Shown here one piece after another: positions 18,278 to 27,456 of a stretch of DNA of 64,000 nt (its first letter is position 1; every line of letters starts with the position of its first letter). The DNA comes from Paenibacillus sp. BIC5C1 (GTDB taxonomy: Bacteria; Bacillota; Bacilli; Paenibacillales; Paenibacillaceae), in assembly GCF_032399705.1 (NCBI RefSeq), contig NZ_CP135922.1, positions 3,348,001 through 3,412,000 on the forward strand, in the 5' to 3' direction. The notes below the pieces were generated by a model, which was not told the origin of the DNA, searched no databases, and worked only from the letters and a program-made list of their open reading frames with translations. A program made the translations under genes and the position numbers.

Positions 18278-19120
18278 ATGAAGACGATTGCAGTTACAGG
18301 CGGAGGCGGAAAGCTGGGTTCACAGGTCATTGAGAAGCTGCAATTACAGGGTCATGATGTGGTATCGCTGGATAAACACCTGTCTAATCGGGTGCGTTGC
18401 AAACAGATCATTGTCGACCTGAACGATTATGGTCAAGTCGTGGGAGCGCTCGCCGGAGTGGATGCGATCATCCATCTGGCTGCGATTCCTGCGCCGCTTC
18501 ACTACCCACACACTTACATTTTCGCTAATAATACAATTTCCGGATACCATGTGCTGGAAGCAGCCACTTTGCTCGGTATAAAAAAGGTGGTCATGGGCTC
18601 CAGTGAATCATCCTACGGATTTGCCTGGGCCAACAAACCCTTCTCTCCGGATTATTTCCCGGTGGATGAACAGCATCCTCAACAGCCGCAGGAATGTTAC
18701 GGCCTGTCCAAGATCGTTAATGAGGTCACTGCAGAGATGTTTCATCGGAGAAGCGGGATGCAAGTAATTTCCCTCCGTTTTTCAATGATTGTGGGACCGG
18801 GAGAGTACAGACATTTGGCTATTGCGAAGGCGGAGACGTTCAAGCACATATTGTGGAGTTACATTGATATAAGGGATGCCGTGGATGCTTGTTTGGCTGC
18901 TCTGCACGCCGATTATGATGGGGCTGTTCACGTTAATGTTACCGCTAATGATACGTTAAGCGATCGCCAAACGACAGAATTGCTCGCCACCTTTTATCCT
19001 AATGTAAAAGATCTACGGACACCTTTCTCTAATCGAGAAGCCATTGTCAGTAACGGAAGGGTGAAAGAGGTTCTATCCTGGGGTCCGAAGCATTCGTGGA
19101 CGGATGGAGAACAGGAGTAG
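18278..19120 (+). CDS. NAD-dependent epimerase/dehydratase (extended SDR), possible sugar dehydrogenase
   Basis: About 280 residues. Rossmann motif VTGGGGKLGS at residues 6-15, the catalytic region SSESSYGFAW near 107-116 and the Tyr-x-x-x-Lys pair in CYGLSKIVNE near 146-155 place it in the extended short-chain dehydrogenase/NAD-epimerase family. Its small size and the ser-rich active-site segment recall uronate dehydrogenase, an SDR that oxidises sugars at C1. The long upstream frame from 18164 is rejected because it overlaps the previous gene, and ACAGGAGAG before 18278 is a good ribosome site. Placement between a ManD-like enzyme and secreted glycosidases suggests oxidation or epimerisation of a released sugar. 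Exact reaction unknown. Confidence 0.75.
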   Translation: MKTIAVTGGGGKLGSQVIEKLQLQGHDVVSLDKHLSNRVRCKQIIVDLNDYGQVVGALAGVDAIIHLAAIPAPLHYPHTYIFANNTISGYHVLEAATLLGIKKVVMGSSESSYGFAWANKPFSPDYFPVDEQHPQQPQECYGLSKIVNEVTAEMFHRRSGMQVISLRFSMIVGPGEYRHLAIAKAETFKHILWSYIDIRDAVDACLAALHADYDGAVHVNVTANDTLSDRQTTELLATFYPNVKDLRTPFSNREAIVSNGRVKEVLSWGPKHSWTDGEQE

Positions 19121-19153
19121 CTCACACGCAACTATAATGAATAGGGGGATACT

Positions 19154-20845
19154 ATGCTAAATTTCATGCAAAAAAACAAGAAGGTTTTGGCTTTTGCAAG
19201 TGCGGCATTATTGATTCTTACGTTGTGTTTGTCTATTTCTCCTTCCATCGTATCGGCAGCTTCCGCGTTTAATCAAACGCAGGCTTCCAGTTATAACAGT
19301 CAATCCGGAGTCCAGCTGGAAAGTTCCAGCGAGGGCGGGCAAAATGTCGCATTTATTGACAACGGTGATTATATTGTATTCAACAATGTTGATTTTGGCA
19401 GCGGTGCCAATTCAATTGACGTGAGAGTAGCCAGCAATAACAGTGGCGGTACCATTGAGGTCCGTCTGGATAGCCTAAACGGGACACTCGCGGGAACGGT
19501 TGCTGTTCCAGGTACGGGCGGCTGGCAATCCTGGCAAACGAAGTCCGGTTCAATCAATGGTGCCACTGGTGTACACACGGTCTATCTTAAATTCACGGGC
19601 GGAACCGGAAATTTGTTCAATTTGCTCTGGTTCAAGTTCAGTGCTTCCGCCGCAGGCAGCGGAGGCGATGTTGTAGGCAAACTGTATGCCGGATATCAAG
19701 GCTGGTTCAACGCAGCCGGAGACGGCTCACCGAACGGGGGCTGGGTGCACTGGTCCAAAAATAGCAGTGCGCCATCAGCAAATGGCAACGTGAATTTCGA
19801 GTTGTATCCAGACCTTCGCGAATATTCCAAGCTGTATCAGACAAGTTTGGCGAACCTCGGAAATGGTTCTCCTGCCAAATTGTTCTCTTCATATGATCAA
19901 GAGACGGTCAACAAACATTTTGAGTGGATGCAAACCTACAATATCGACGGTGCAGCGTTGCAACGGTTCGGCGCAGATGAGAGTGATACACCTAACAACT
20001 GGAAAAACAACCGGGACAGCGTAGCCGTCAAGGTTAAGAATGCCGCGGAATCCTATAATCGCAAGTTCTATGTCATGTATGACATTACGGGAATGAATGC
20101 GAGCAATTGGGTACAGGCAGTCAAGCATGACTGGACGACCAATGTCGTGAACAACATGCACCTGCCATCATCTTCGGCCTATGCGAAGCAGAACGGTAAG
20201 ATGGTTGTCTGCATCTGGGGTATTGGCTTCACGGATCGGCCGGGTACAGCAGCAGAGGCTGCCGATCTGATCGGTTGGTTCAAAAACCAGGGGATCTATG
20301 TCATCGGTGGTGTGCCTACGTATTGGAGAACGGGTAATAACGACTCCCGATCTGATTTTATGAATGTCTACAAGTCGTTGGATATGATCTCGCCATGGTC
20401 CGTTGCTCGCTTCGGCAATATTCAGCAAGCGGACAGCTTCAAAACCAATCAGCTTCAGCCCGATCTGGCCTTCACCCAGCAGAATGGAATTGACTATCAG
20501 CCAGTTATCTGGCCGGGTTCGGCTTGGTCAAACATGACTGGAGGCCCAAGAAACGAGAATCCGCGTCTGCATGGTGACTTCATGTGGAGGCAGGCCTTCA
20601 ATCTGAAGAGCATTGGTATCAATACCGGATATATCGCAATGTTTGACGAATACGATGAAGGTACAGCCATTGCCAAGATGGCAGAGAATAGCTCCATGAT
20701 TCCAACCAATCAATATTTTCTGACACTGGATGCTGACGGTGTTGCCCTATCTTCAGACTTTTATCTCCGACTTGCAGGGGATATCAACCGCATGTTCAAA
20801 AACCAGATTCCAGTGACGGCAAACCATCCAACGAGTCATCAATAG
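19154..20845 (+). CDS. Secreted CBM6 plus GH71/GH99-like glycoside hydrolase
   Basis: 563 residues. Signal peptide to about residue 37 (ending SIVSAAS), then a CBM6-like beta-sandwich (about 38-170: NGDYIVFNNVDFGSGANSID and GGWQSWQTKS), then a domain starting GKLYAGYQGWFNAAGDGS near 178. The latter matches the GH99/GH71-like group often annotated xylosidase/arabinosidase, with landmarks GGWVHWSK, HFEWMQTYNIDGAALQRFG and IGINTGYIAMFDEYDEGTA. Related families cut alpha-mannans and alpha-1,3-glucans, so with the GH38 enzyme in the same operon an alpha-mannan-like target is attractive. Catalytic residues are not assigned. Start supported by ATAGGGGGAT before the ATG. Confidence 0.75.
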   Translation: MLNFMQKNKKVLAFASAALLILTLCLSISPSIVSAASAFNQTQASSYNSQSGVQLESSSEGGQNVAFIDNGDYIVFNNVDFGSGANSIDVRVASNNSGGTIEVRLDSLNGTLAGTVAVPGTGGWQSWQTKSGSINGATGVHTVYLKFTGGTGNLFNLLWFKFSASAAGSGGDVVGKLYAGYQGWFNAAGDGSPNGGWVHWSKNSSAPSANGNVNFELYPDLREYSKLYQTSLANLGNGSPAKLFSSYDQETVNKHFEWMQTYNIDGAALQRFGADESDTPNNWKNNRDSVAVKVKNAAESYNRKFYVMYDITGMNASNWVQAVKHDWTTNVVNNMHLPSSSAYAKQNGKMVVCIWGIGFTDRPGTAAEAADLIGWFKNQGIYVIGGVPTYWRTGNNDSRSDFMNVYKSLDMISPWSVARFGNIQQADSFKTNQLQPDLAFTQQNGIDYQPVIWPGSAWSNMTGGPRNENPRLHGDFMWRQAFNLKSIGINTGYIAMFDEYDEGTAIAKMAENSSMIPTNQYFLTLDADGVALSSDFYLRLAGDINRMFKNQIPVTANHPTSHQ

Positions 20846-20895
20846 AGCCCAAGTGCACGATTTTAACAAGCAAGTTTACGTTCAGGAGGATTAAA

Positions 20896-22224
20896 ATGAC
20901 CATAAATGATATTGACTTTGAAACCATACGCCAAAAAACTACATCCATGAATCCAGCAATCACATCTATATATACAGCAGATCCTTCGGCCCATGTATGG
21001 AATGACGGTAAAGTTTATATTTACGCATCTCATGACATGGACCCAGCCAGAGGATGCGATCTCATGGACAGATATCATGTTTTCTCCTCGGAGGATATGG
21101 TTCACTGGTTGGACGAAGGGGAAATACTCCGTTCAGACGACGTTTCCTGGGGCAGACCAGAGGGCGGCTTCATGTGGGCGCCTGACTGTGCATATAAGAA
21201 TGGGACCTATTACTTCTATTATCCACATCCAAGCGATTCGAACTGGAATGATTCGTGGAAGATCGGGGTTGCCACCAGTCGCTATCCAGCGCATGGCTTT
21301 ACGGATCAAGGGTATATCGAGGGACTTGGCGGGTTTGCATTGATTGATCCGTGTGTACTCGTAGACGATGACAATAGCGCCTATATCTACTACGGTGGGG
21401 GAAGTGTCTGTCTGGGAGGCAAGCTCAATGAAGATATGATGTCCCTGGAAAACGGCATGACAGAAATGCAAGGTCTCGAGGATTTTCATGAAGCGGCCTG
21501 GGTGTTCAAAAGAAATCATCTTTATTACCTTACCTATGCGGATAATCTGGAAAACAACAACCGTATGAGATACGCAACAAGCGAGAATCCGCTTGGTCCA
21601 TGGACGTACCGAGGCATTTTCCTGGAACCGACCGGCTGTTCCACGACCCACGGGTCGGTAGTGGAATTCAAAGGACAATGGTATCTTTTTTATCACAATC
21701 AAGCGATCTCTAGGGAAGGCACGCTGCGCAGTGTATGTATTGACTATCTGGAGTTCGATGAAGATGGTTCCATCAGACCTGTGGTTCAGACAAGGGAAGG
21801 TGTATCCTCCGTCGGTCCAGCCCCGGTTCCTGTCCAGCAACGGAAGATTTATGCAAGTGCAACTAGTGAGGTTTTTGGAGGAGCTGAAATTAGGGCATTG
21901 CAATCCGGTCAATGCGTGGTCGGGAATCTTCAATCCCCAGAAGCTTACGCCTTATTTAAGAATATAGATGGAGGCGAAGGTGGCAGAGCATCGATTGAGC
22001 TTCATTATGCGACAGGTGAACGACTGGCCAAATTGCATCTGACCGTTAATGACCAGGACTATTCCTTACTGAATGCGCTATCTACTGGTGGTTTGCAGGA
22101 ATTCGGTGGAATCACCAATATCACCGTTCCTTTGGAGCCGGGTAATGTTAACACAATCCAAATTTCAGGTGGACATGGTGAGATCAATCTTTTAAGCCTC
22201 ACCGTTACCCCGTTGTTGGATTAA
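20896..22224 (+). CDS. Cytoplasmic glycoside hydrolase family 43 with C-terminal beta-sandwich
   Basis: 442 residues without a signal peptide. The five-bladed propeller signature is clear: base Asp29 in YTADPSAHVW, the pKa-modulating Asp in ALIDPCVLVDDD near 150, and the acid Glu in DFHEAAWVFKRN near 199. Family members are beta-xylosidases, alpha-L-arabinofuranosidases or exo-galactosidases. The last ~120 residues (from about 318) resemble a CBM6-type beta-sandwich. The gene starts behind CAGGAGG and is 50 nt after the GH71/99-like gene, ending the long operon at a clear terminator. It would trim imported oligosaccharides inside the cell. Confidence 0.85.
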   Translation: MTINDIDFETIRQKTTSMNPAITSIYTADPSAHVWNDGKVYIYASHDMDPARGCDLMDRYHVFSSEDMVHWLDEGEILRSDDVSWGRPEGGFMWAPDCAYKNGTYYFYYPHPSDSNWNDSWKIGVATSRYPAHGFTDQGYIEGLGGFALIDPCVLVDDDNSAYIYYGGGSVCLGGKLNEDMMSLENGMTEMQGLEDFHEAAWVFKRNHLYYLTYADNLENNNRMRYATSENPLGPWTYRGIFLEPTGCSTTHGSVVEFKGQWYLFYHNQAISREGTLRSVCIDYLEFDEDGSIRPVVQTREGVSSVGPAPVPVQQRKIYASATSEVFGGAEIRALQSGQCVVGNLQSPEAYALFKNIDGGEGGRASIELHYATGERLAKLHLTVNDQDYSLLNALSTGGLQEFGGITNITVPLEPGNVNTIQISGGHGEINLLSLTVTPLLD

Positions 22225-22251
22225 TACGTAAGAAACGGGATAGACGTTTAA

Positions 22252-22279
22252 ACCTCAGGAGAGTTTCCTGAGGTTTTTT
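22252..22279 (+). terminator. Intrinsic terminator of the glycan operon
   Basis: Stem ACCTCAGGA / TCCTGAGGT followed by a run of T residues, 27 nt after the GH43 stop codon. Confidence 0.85.
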
Positions 22280-22521
22280 CTTGTAAATATGAACGAGTGA
22301 GTTCTAATAAAAGATAAGCACTTTTTTCCAACAAAATGCCAAATAAATGACAACGAAATGTTATTTCTATTTGTAACGGCTTACTTTATGCTAGATTTCA
22401 ACACCCGATGAAGAGACTGGATTATGTCTGTAAATACGGTTATGAGGCTTAACCGTTGTGCAGAAGAAAACAAGTTCTTCAGATGTTAGACAGAAGCGTA
22501 CGTAAAGAACCTTGATGTATT

Positions 22522-22535
22522 TGTAAGCGGTAACA
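22522..22535 (+). promoter_or_regulatory. cre (CcpA-binding) site upstream of secreted GH43
   Basis: TGTAAGCGGTAACA matches the cre consensus TGWAANCGNTNWCA at every defined position, 25 bp before the GTG start. The rest of the 335-bp gap (22225-22559) holds the preceding terminator and AT-rich sequence; a weak promoter-like pair TTGTAA (22281) and TAATAA (22305) is 18 bp apart, but I do not trust it. Confidence 0.7.
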
Positions 22536-22559
22536 AAAAACAGACTAGGAGGAAATCAT

Positions 22560-25031
22560 GTGAGGAAGAGTCGTCGATTCATGTTCACGCTGTTGGTCAT
22601 TTTATTAATGGTTTCGTCGGTGCCACTCCCTGCCACAGCCTATCAAAATCCGCAAACGTTACCGGATGAATGGGGACAATATGGACTCGGGGACCCCTAT
22701 GTATTGAAATTTAATGGATACTATTACCTGTATGTAAGTACAAGAGATACGGACGACGGTGTCAAAGTCTGGAGCTCCAAAGACCTCGTGAATTGGTCGT
22801 ATCGTGGGTTAGCTGCAACAGATCCCATTACGCACGGAGCTTATGCTCCTGAAGTCGTTTACTGGAATGGCATGTTCTACATGTATACATCACCTGCCGG
22901 TAACGGTCATTACGTGCTGAGCAGCACAAGTCCTACCGGACCCTTCAACGTAGTAACGGGCAACCTTGGAAAGTCGATTGACGGTAATGTGTTTATTGAC
23001 GACGACGGCTCGTTCAGCTTCTATCATGCCGCACAGGGCCGCATAGATGCAGCACCGATGAGCAGTCCGACTGAGATCGGAGTGAGTGCGTCTACAGGAG
23101 TGGGGATGGGAGGCTGGACTGAGGGTTCAACCGTCTTCAAACGAAATGGAAAATACTATATGACCTATACAGGTAACCACGTATTTAGCAAAGGATATCG
23201 GGTCGATGTGGCTGTTAGCACCACAGGTCCGAGGTCCGGATATGTTACGGATAGCACCAACCCGGTATTAATTCGTACAGAGGGCCCAACCGTGGGATTG
23301 GGACACAATACCGTAGTAACAGGACCTAATCTGGACGCACATTATATGATGTATCACAACTTGGAAGGTAACGGAATAATTGGACCGCTGCGGCATCTGA
23401 ACATGGATCGAATTGTATGGAATAACGACAAGATGATTGTGCAAGGTCCGACTTCAACGGATCAACCCAATCCGGAAATGCCTGTGTTCTATGACTACTT
23501 CGATCGTTCTGCAATCGGAAGCAATTGGTCCAACGTGAACGGTGGTAATTGGGGCATCTACAATCAGGAACTCATGTGGCAAAATTCAATGGGCAGCTCA
23601 ACTTGGTATAAACAAGTGACGGCTTCGAGCAGCGCATCGGATTATACGGCTGAATTTAACATGAAGGAAATGAATCGGGGAACGTCCACCAATCCGAGAT
23701 ACGGCGCTACTTTCTCCTATACGAATGAGAACAATTACGGTGTTGCGCTGATCAGTTCGAAAAACAAAAGACTTGAGACATTTTTCCGGATTAACGGGGT
23801 CGATCAGGCTTGGCAAACATTCGATCTGCCTGCCGACTTCAATTATTCGAAATGGCATAACATACGGATAGAAAAATCGGGATCAACGTTTAAATATTAC
23901 GTAGATGGTATGTTCAAAGCAACGCGTACCGCCAATGTAGGAGCAGGTAAGATTGGTGTTCTGACAGAGGATACGCATGCAGACTTCGGCTATACTGCTT
24001 TTAACAATGATGTGAACGGAAGCAGTGCATGGAATGCCTCCAAGCCGATTCCAGGCACAATCGAGGCTGTTCATTATATGAAAGGAGGCGAAGGTGTCGC
24101 TTATCACGATACGACGGCTGGGAACCTGGGCGGGGCATATCGGAACGATGCTGGGGATATTCGCCTGAATAACGAAGGACTGTTCAACTTAGGCTGGAAT
24201 CAGACTGGAGAATGGTATAAATACAAAGTAAACGTGGAGTCAAGCGGATATTACGATATTGATTTTCGCATGGCCACCTCGTTGGATGGAGCTCAGATCC
24301 GAGTGTGGGATGGTTCGACCGACTTAACGGGTATCGTCAATGTACCTAATACGGGCGGATGGGATAATTGGAAAAACATCTCCAAGAAAAAAGTCTATTT
24401 AAACGCTGGACAACGGGAATTAAAGGTTGAATTCGTAACAGGCGAGGCCGATTTCTCAAGAATGACGTTTCAGAAGAATGTTGATGTGACAAGTGTAAGT
24501 GATAATTTCAACGATGGCGACGATAATGGATGGACACGGTTTGAAGGAACCTGGGCTGTAGAGAATGGTGAATACAGTGCAGGAAGCACGGGACCGGCCA
24601 AATCTACATTTGGGGATTCGCGATGGGCGGATTATACAGTCGAGGCTGATATCAAGATGATTGACTCGGGGGGAGACGGAGGTTTACTTGTCAGAGTGTC
24701 CAATCCATCCCACGGTACAGAGCGAGGCCAGAACAATTATGATGCTTTACAAGGATATTACGCCTATCTCACCACAAGCGGAGTCAGTTTGGGCAAGATG
24801 AATTATAATTGGGCGCTCCTCAAGAGCAACGCGCAATCATATTCCACTAATACCTGGTATCATATGAAAGTTGCCGTTAATGGCACAAACATCAAGGTGT
24901 ATGTGGATGATATGGTCAATCCGAAGATCGATTATACGGACAACAGCCTGAATCCGTTTACGCATGGCAAAATCGGTGTCAGAACGGCAAACAAGCATAC
25001 GCATTTCGATAACGTATCCGTTTCTCCTTGA
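22560..25031 (+). CDS. Secreted multidomain glycoside hydrolase family 43 enzyme
   Basis: 823 residues starting at GTG behind AGGAGG. Signal peptide to about residue 28 (PATAYQ). GH43 domain about 30-310 with base Asp in YGLGDPYVLKF (near 45), modulator Asp in DGNVFIDDDGS (near 142) and acid Glu in GGWTEGSTVFKR (near 188). Then a LamG/DUF1080-like sandwich about 315-495 (FYDYFDRSAIGSNWSNVNGG), a CBM6 about 500-640 (GGWDNWKNISKKKVYL), and a second LamG-like domain about 645-823. Such proteins are arabinanases, arabinofuranosidases or galactanases acting on plant wall polysaccharide outside the cell. It has its own upstream region with a perfect cre site, so catabolite repression is expected, and is the last gene of the glycan region. 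Confidence 0.87.
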   Translation: MRKSRRFMFTLLVILLMVSSVPLPATAYQNPQTLPDEWGQYGLGDPYVLKFNGYYYLYVSTRDTDDGVKVWSSKDLVNWSYRGLAATDPITHGAYAPEVVYWNGMFYMYTSPAGNGHYVLSSTSPTGPFNVVTGNLGKSIDGNVFIDDDGSFSFYHAAQGRIDAAPMSSPTEIGVSASTGVGMGGWTEGSTVFKRNGKYYMTYTGNHVFSKGYRVDVAVSTTGPRSGYVTDSTNPVLIRTEGPTVGLGHNTVVTGPNLDAHYMMYHNLEGNGIIGPLRHLNMDRIVWNNDKMIVQGPTSTDQPNPEMPVFYDYFDRSAIGSNWSNVNGGNWGIYNQELMWQNSMGSSTWYKQVTASSSASDYTAEFNMKEMNRGTSTNPRYGATFSYTNENNYGVALISSKNKRLETFFRINGVDQAWQTFDLPADFNYSKWHNIRIEKSGSTFKYYVDGMFKATRTANVGAGKIGVLTEDTHADFGYTAFNNDVNGSSAWNASKPIPGTIEAVHYMKGGEGVAYHDTTAGNLGGAYRNDAGDIRLNNEGLFNLGWNQTGEWYKYKVNVESSGYYDIDFRMATSLDGAQIRVWDGSTDLTGIVNVPNTGGWDNWKNISKKKVYLNAGQRELKVEFVTGEADFSRMTFQKNVDVTSVSDNFNDGDDNGWTRFEGTWAVENGEYSAGSTGPAKSTFGDSRWADYTVEADIKMIDSGGDGGLLVRVSNPSHGTERGQNNYDALQGYYAYLTTSGVSLGKMNYNWALLKSNAQSYSTNTWYHMKVAVNGTNIKVYVDDMVNPKIDYTDNSLNPFTHGKIGVRTANKHTHFDNVSVSP

Positions 25032-25088
25032 ACCGGAAGCTAGGCGTTGAGAATGCAAATGGTTGTAATGAGAAGTGATTGCATATTA

Positions 25089-25110
25089 AGCCGCCAATTG
25101 GCGGCTTTTT
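25089..25110 (+). terminator. Intrinsic terminator after the secreted GH43
   Basis: Stem AGCCGCCA / TGGCGGCT with a minimal AT loop followed by TTTTT. Confidence 0.85.
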
Positions 25111-25248
25111 GCTTTAAACGATAACAAGCTATGGCAACCCAATGGTGCCTTCCTCTGATCTCCTTCACCACCGTCATTTCCCATTAGCCAATCCATCCCA
25201 TATCATTGATAATTAAATGATGGATTCGACAGGAGAGGGTGGTTGGTA

Positions 25249-26166
25249 ATGAAAAGTAGTGAACTGCTAATTGGATCTCATGTATCCTTTGGAGGAAAAG
25301 AGATGCTTCTTCAGGCTAGTAAAGAAGCTGCTTCTTATGGTGCATCTACTTTTCTGATGTACACCGGCGCACCGCAGAATTCGAAACGAAAACCTATTTC
25401 GCAATATAATATAGAAGCAGGGCATTTGCACATGAAGCAGCATGGCATTTCCAATATTGTCGTGCATGCTCCATTCCTGATTAATCTGGCGAATAGTTGT
25501 AAACGAGAGGTATTTGATTTTAGCATACAATTCCTGCGGGAAGAGATCGAACGAACAGCATCGCTTGGATCAAAACAGCTTGTTCTTCACCCCGGGGCCC
25601 ACGTCCACGCTGGATTGGACATCGGTATTCGCCAAATAATCCGAGGCTTAAACGAAGTATTACAAGACGATAATCATCCAGAGGTACAGATTTCGTTGGA
25701 GACGATGGCGGGAAAAGGAACAGAGTGTGGAACAAGCTTTGAAGAACTGGCACAGATTGTCGATGGCGTGCAGCGGAATGAACGGATTTCCATATGTCTG
25801 GATACTTGTCATATTCATGATGCCGGATACGATATTGTTCATAATTTTGATGGGGTACTCGAGCAGTTTGACAAGGTGCTTGGCCTTGATCGATTAAAAG
25901 TCCTGCACATCAATGATTCCAAAAATGTGCGGGGATCGAGGAAAGATCGCCATGAGAACATTGGGCACGGACATATCGGACTTCAGGCTTTGGATTATAT
26001 CGTACATCATCCCCAACTCGTGTCACTTCCGAAACTGCTTGAGACGCCATCGATTGGCAAAATAAAATATAAAAGTGCACCTTATCGACATGAAATTGCC
26101 CTGTTAAGAAGAGAGTGCACCGAACCCGTGCAGAAGGAAGAGGATTCTTTAGAAAACAGTAAATAG
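25249..26166 (+). CDS. nfo: Endonuclease IV (AP endonuclease)
   Basis: About 305 residues, TIM-barrel AP endonuclease that cuts 5' to abasic sites in base excision repair. Zinc-ligand motifs are all present: VLHPGAHV (about 108-115), the Glu in [14 protein letters not shown] (about 147-160), [13 protein letters not shown] (about 183-195), [20 protein letters not shown] (about 220-240) with its His-x-His partners, and the final Glu in LLETPS. The frame opens at a TTG (25243), but the ATG at 25249 starts [11 protein letters not shown] with a GGGTGG upstream. Single gene. Its neighbours in bacillithiol synthesis suggest a stress-repair neighbourhood rather than a shared operon. Confidence 0.92.
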   Translation: MKSSELLIGSHVSFGGKEMLLQASKEAASYGASTFLMYTGAPQNSKRKPISQYNIEAGHLHMKQHGISNIVVHAPFLINLANSCKREVFDFSIQFLREEIERTASLGSKQLVLHPGAHVHAGLDIGIRQIIRGLNEVLQDDNHPEVQISLETMAGKGTECGTSFEELAQIVDGVQRNERISICLDTCHIHDAGYDIVHNFDGVLEQFDKVLGLDRLKVLHINDSKNVRGSRKDRHENIGHGHIGLQALDYIVHHPQLVSLPKLLETPSIGKIKYKSAPYRHEIALLRRECTEPVQKEEDSLENSK

Positions 26167-26267
26167 AGAGTATTACAAACATTCGCTCACTCATTCCATG
26201 TTTATTCTCACGGGACATATGTTAAAATGGATGTTGAACGTTACTTTTTACTAAAAAGGAGGCCGCC

Positions 26268-26612
26268 ATGCAGCCAATAGAGCCTCAAGACATCCAACAC
26301 CGGATCAATCAACTTCTCGATCAGGACCTATATCTACACCTCGAACTCACGTCAGGTGCTTACGCCAGTCACTTCGATAGCACCAGGCACCCAGGGTCGG
26401 CATTCATTTCCAATGCGGTCATACGATATACGCAAGGATCTATCTCGGGCACAGGCCCATACCGAGTTGGCTTAAAGACCACTCACGGCTGGATATACGC
26501 TGAAGGACTTACACACATTGACGAGCTGGAACAAGAAAGACTCATTTTGGCTGGTCACGATAGTCAAGGAAAACTGGTTGTAGCTTTACAACTTAGTCGG
26601 GAATTGTTCTGA
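26268..26612 (+). CDS. yojF: YojF family protein (DUF1806)
   Basis: 114 residues, with HLELTSGAYASHFD and a central ISGTGPYRVGLKTTHGWIYA typical of the small YojF family of Bacillales. Its function is unknown, but as in Bacillus subtilis it lies directly upstream of the bacillithiol deacetylase gene bshB2 (yojG); here the stop codon overlaps an ATG of the next frame. The start follows AAAAGGAGG closely. Co-conservation suggests a role linked to bacillithiol, which is inference. Confidence 0.8.
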   Translation: MQPIEPQDIQHRINQLLDQDLYLHLELTSGAYASHFDSTRHPGSAFISNAVIRYTQGSISGTGPYRVGLKTTHGWIYAEGLTHIDELEQERLILAGHDSQGKLVVALQLSRELF

Positions 26613-26635
26613 TGAAAGCGGAGGATCAAATAAGC

Positions 26636-27310
26636 ATGAATAACAAACAGATTGAACATCAGCGTATTTTAGTTGTGTTTCCCCATCCCGATGATGAAGC
26701 ATTCACTGCTTCGGGAACGTTGGCGAAGTACATAGAAGGCGGTGCTCAAGTCACTTATGCTTGCCTGACTCTAGGGGAGATGGGACGTAATATGGGCATC
26801 CCTCCATTTGCCAACCGGGTCACCTTGCCAATAATCCGTAAGGATGAACTCATAGAGTCCTCCAATGCGATTGGTATTCAAGACTTAAGAATGCTCGGTT
26901 TTCATGATAAAATGATCGAATTTGAAGACCCTGAATTGCTAGATGGCCACATCTTGGCCCTGATCAAGGAGCTTAACCCATCACTGGTCATTACTTTCTA
27001 TCCAGGGTATAGTGTACATCCCGATCATGATGCGACCGGAGCCGCAGTTACTCGAACGATTGGTCGATTGCCAGTAGGGGAGAGACCTATTGTGTACTGC
27101 TGTGCATTCTCGAACAATCACGAAGAGAGCATCGGGAAAGCGGATGTAATTGAAGACGTGAGCGGATTCCTTGCCAAGAAAATGGCTTCGATTCGAGCTC
27201 ACCGTTCACAATTCCAAGCGCCTGAACTTGTCGGCAAGCGGGAATTGGATGATGAACAAATCCGAAATCGGTTTGGAAGAGAAGCGTTTTGGACCTATAA
27301 GTTCGATTAA
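26636..27310 (+). CDS. bshB2: Bacillithiol biosynthesis deacetylase BshB2 (PIG-L/LmbE family)
   Basis: About 224 residues. The zinc site motif is FPHPDDEAF near the N-terminus and the second is PGYSVHPDHDATG, with CLTLGEMGRNMG between; these are the LmbE/PIG-L family signatures and match the BshB2 branch closely. It would remove acetyl from GlcNAc-malate to give GlcN-malate in bacillithiol synthesis. An ATG at 26612 overlaps the yojF stop, but a GGAGG at 26619-26623 and the family's MNN start favour 26636. Ends at a strong terminator, with the IS200-like element next. Confidence 0.87.
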   Translation: MNNKQIEHQRILVVFPHPDDEAFTASGTLAKYIEGGAQVTYACLTLGEMGRNMGIPPFANRVTLPIIRKDELIESSNAIGIQDLRMLGFHDKMIEFEDPELLDGHILALIKELNPSLVITFYPGYSVHPDHDATGAAVTRTIGRLPVGERPIVYCCAFSNNHEESIGKADVIEDVSGFLAKKMASIRAHRSQFQAPELVGKRELDDEQIRNRFGREAFWTYKFD

Positions 27311-27342
27311 TTTTACAGTTTGTAAAATCTAATTTTCGTTAA

Positions 27343-27368
27343 AAGTCGCCATTATGGCGACTTTTTTT
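27343..27368 (+). terminator. Intrinsic terminator after bshB2
   Basis: Stem AAGTCGCCA / TGGCGACTT with a TTA loop followed by a run of seven T. Confidence 0.88.
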
Positions 27369-27415
27369 GTTATGGCTTCAGCCAGTTGAGTGCGTGAAAC
27401 GCGCGAAACAAAAAA

Positions 27416-27434
27416 CCACCCGCTATGCGGGTGG
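27416..27434. repeat. Left-end subterminal palindrome of the IS200-like element
   Basis: Stem CCACCCGC / GCGGGTGG with a TAT loop, the expected left transposase-binding hairpin. Confidence 0.8.
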
Positions 27435-27456
27435 AGGGACCTGAGGTTTGACCACC

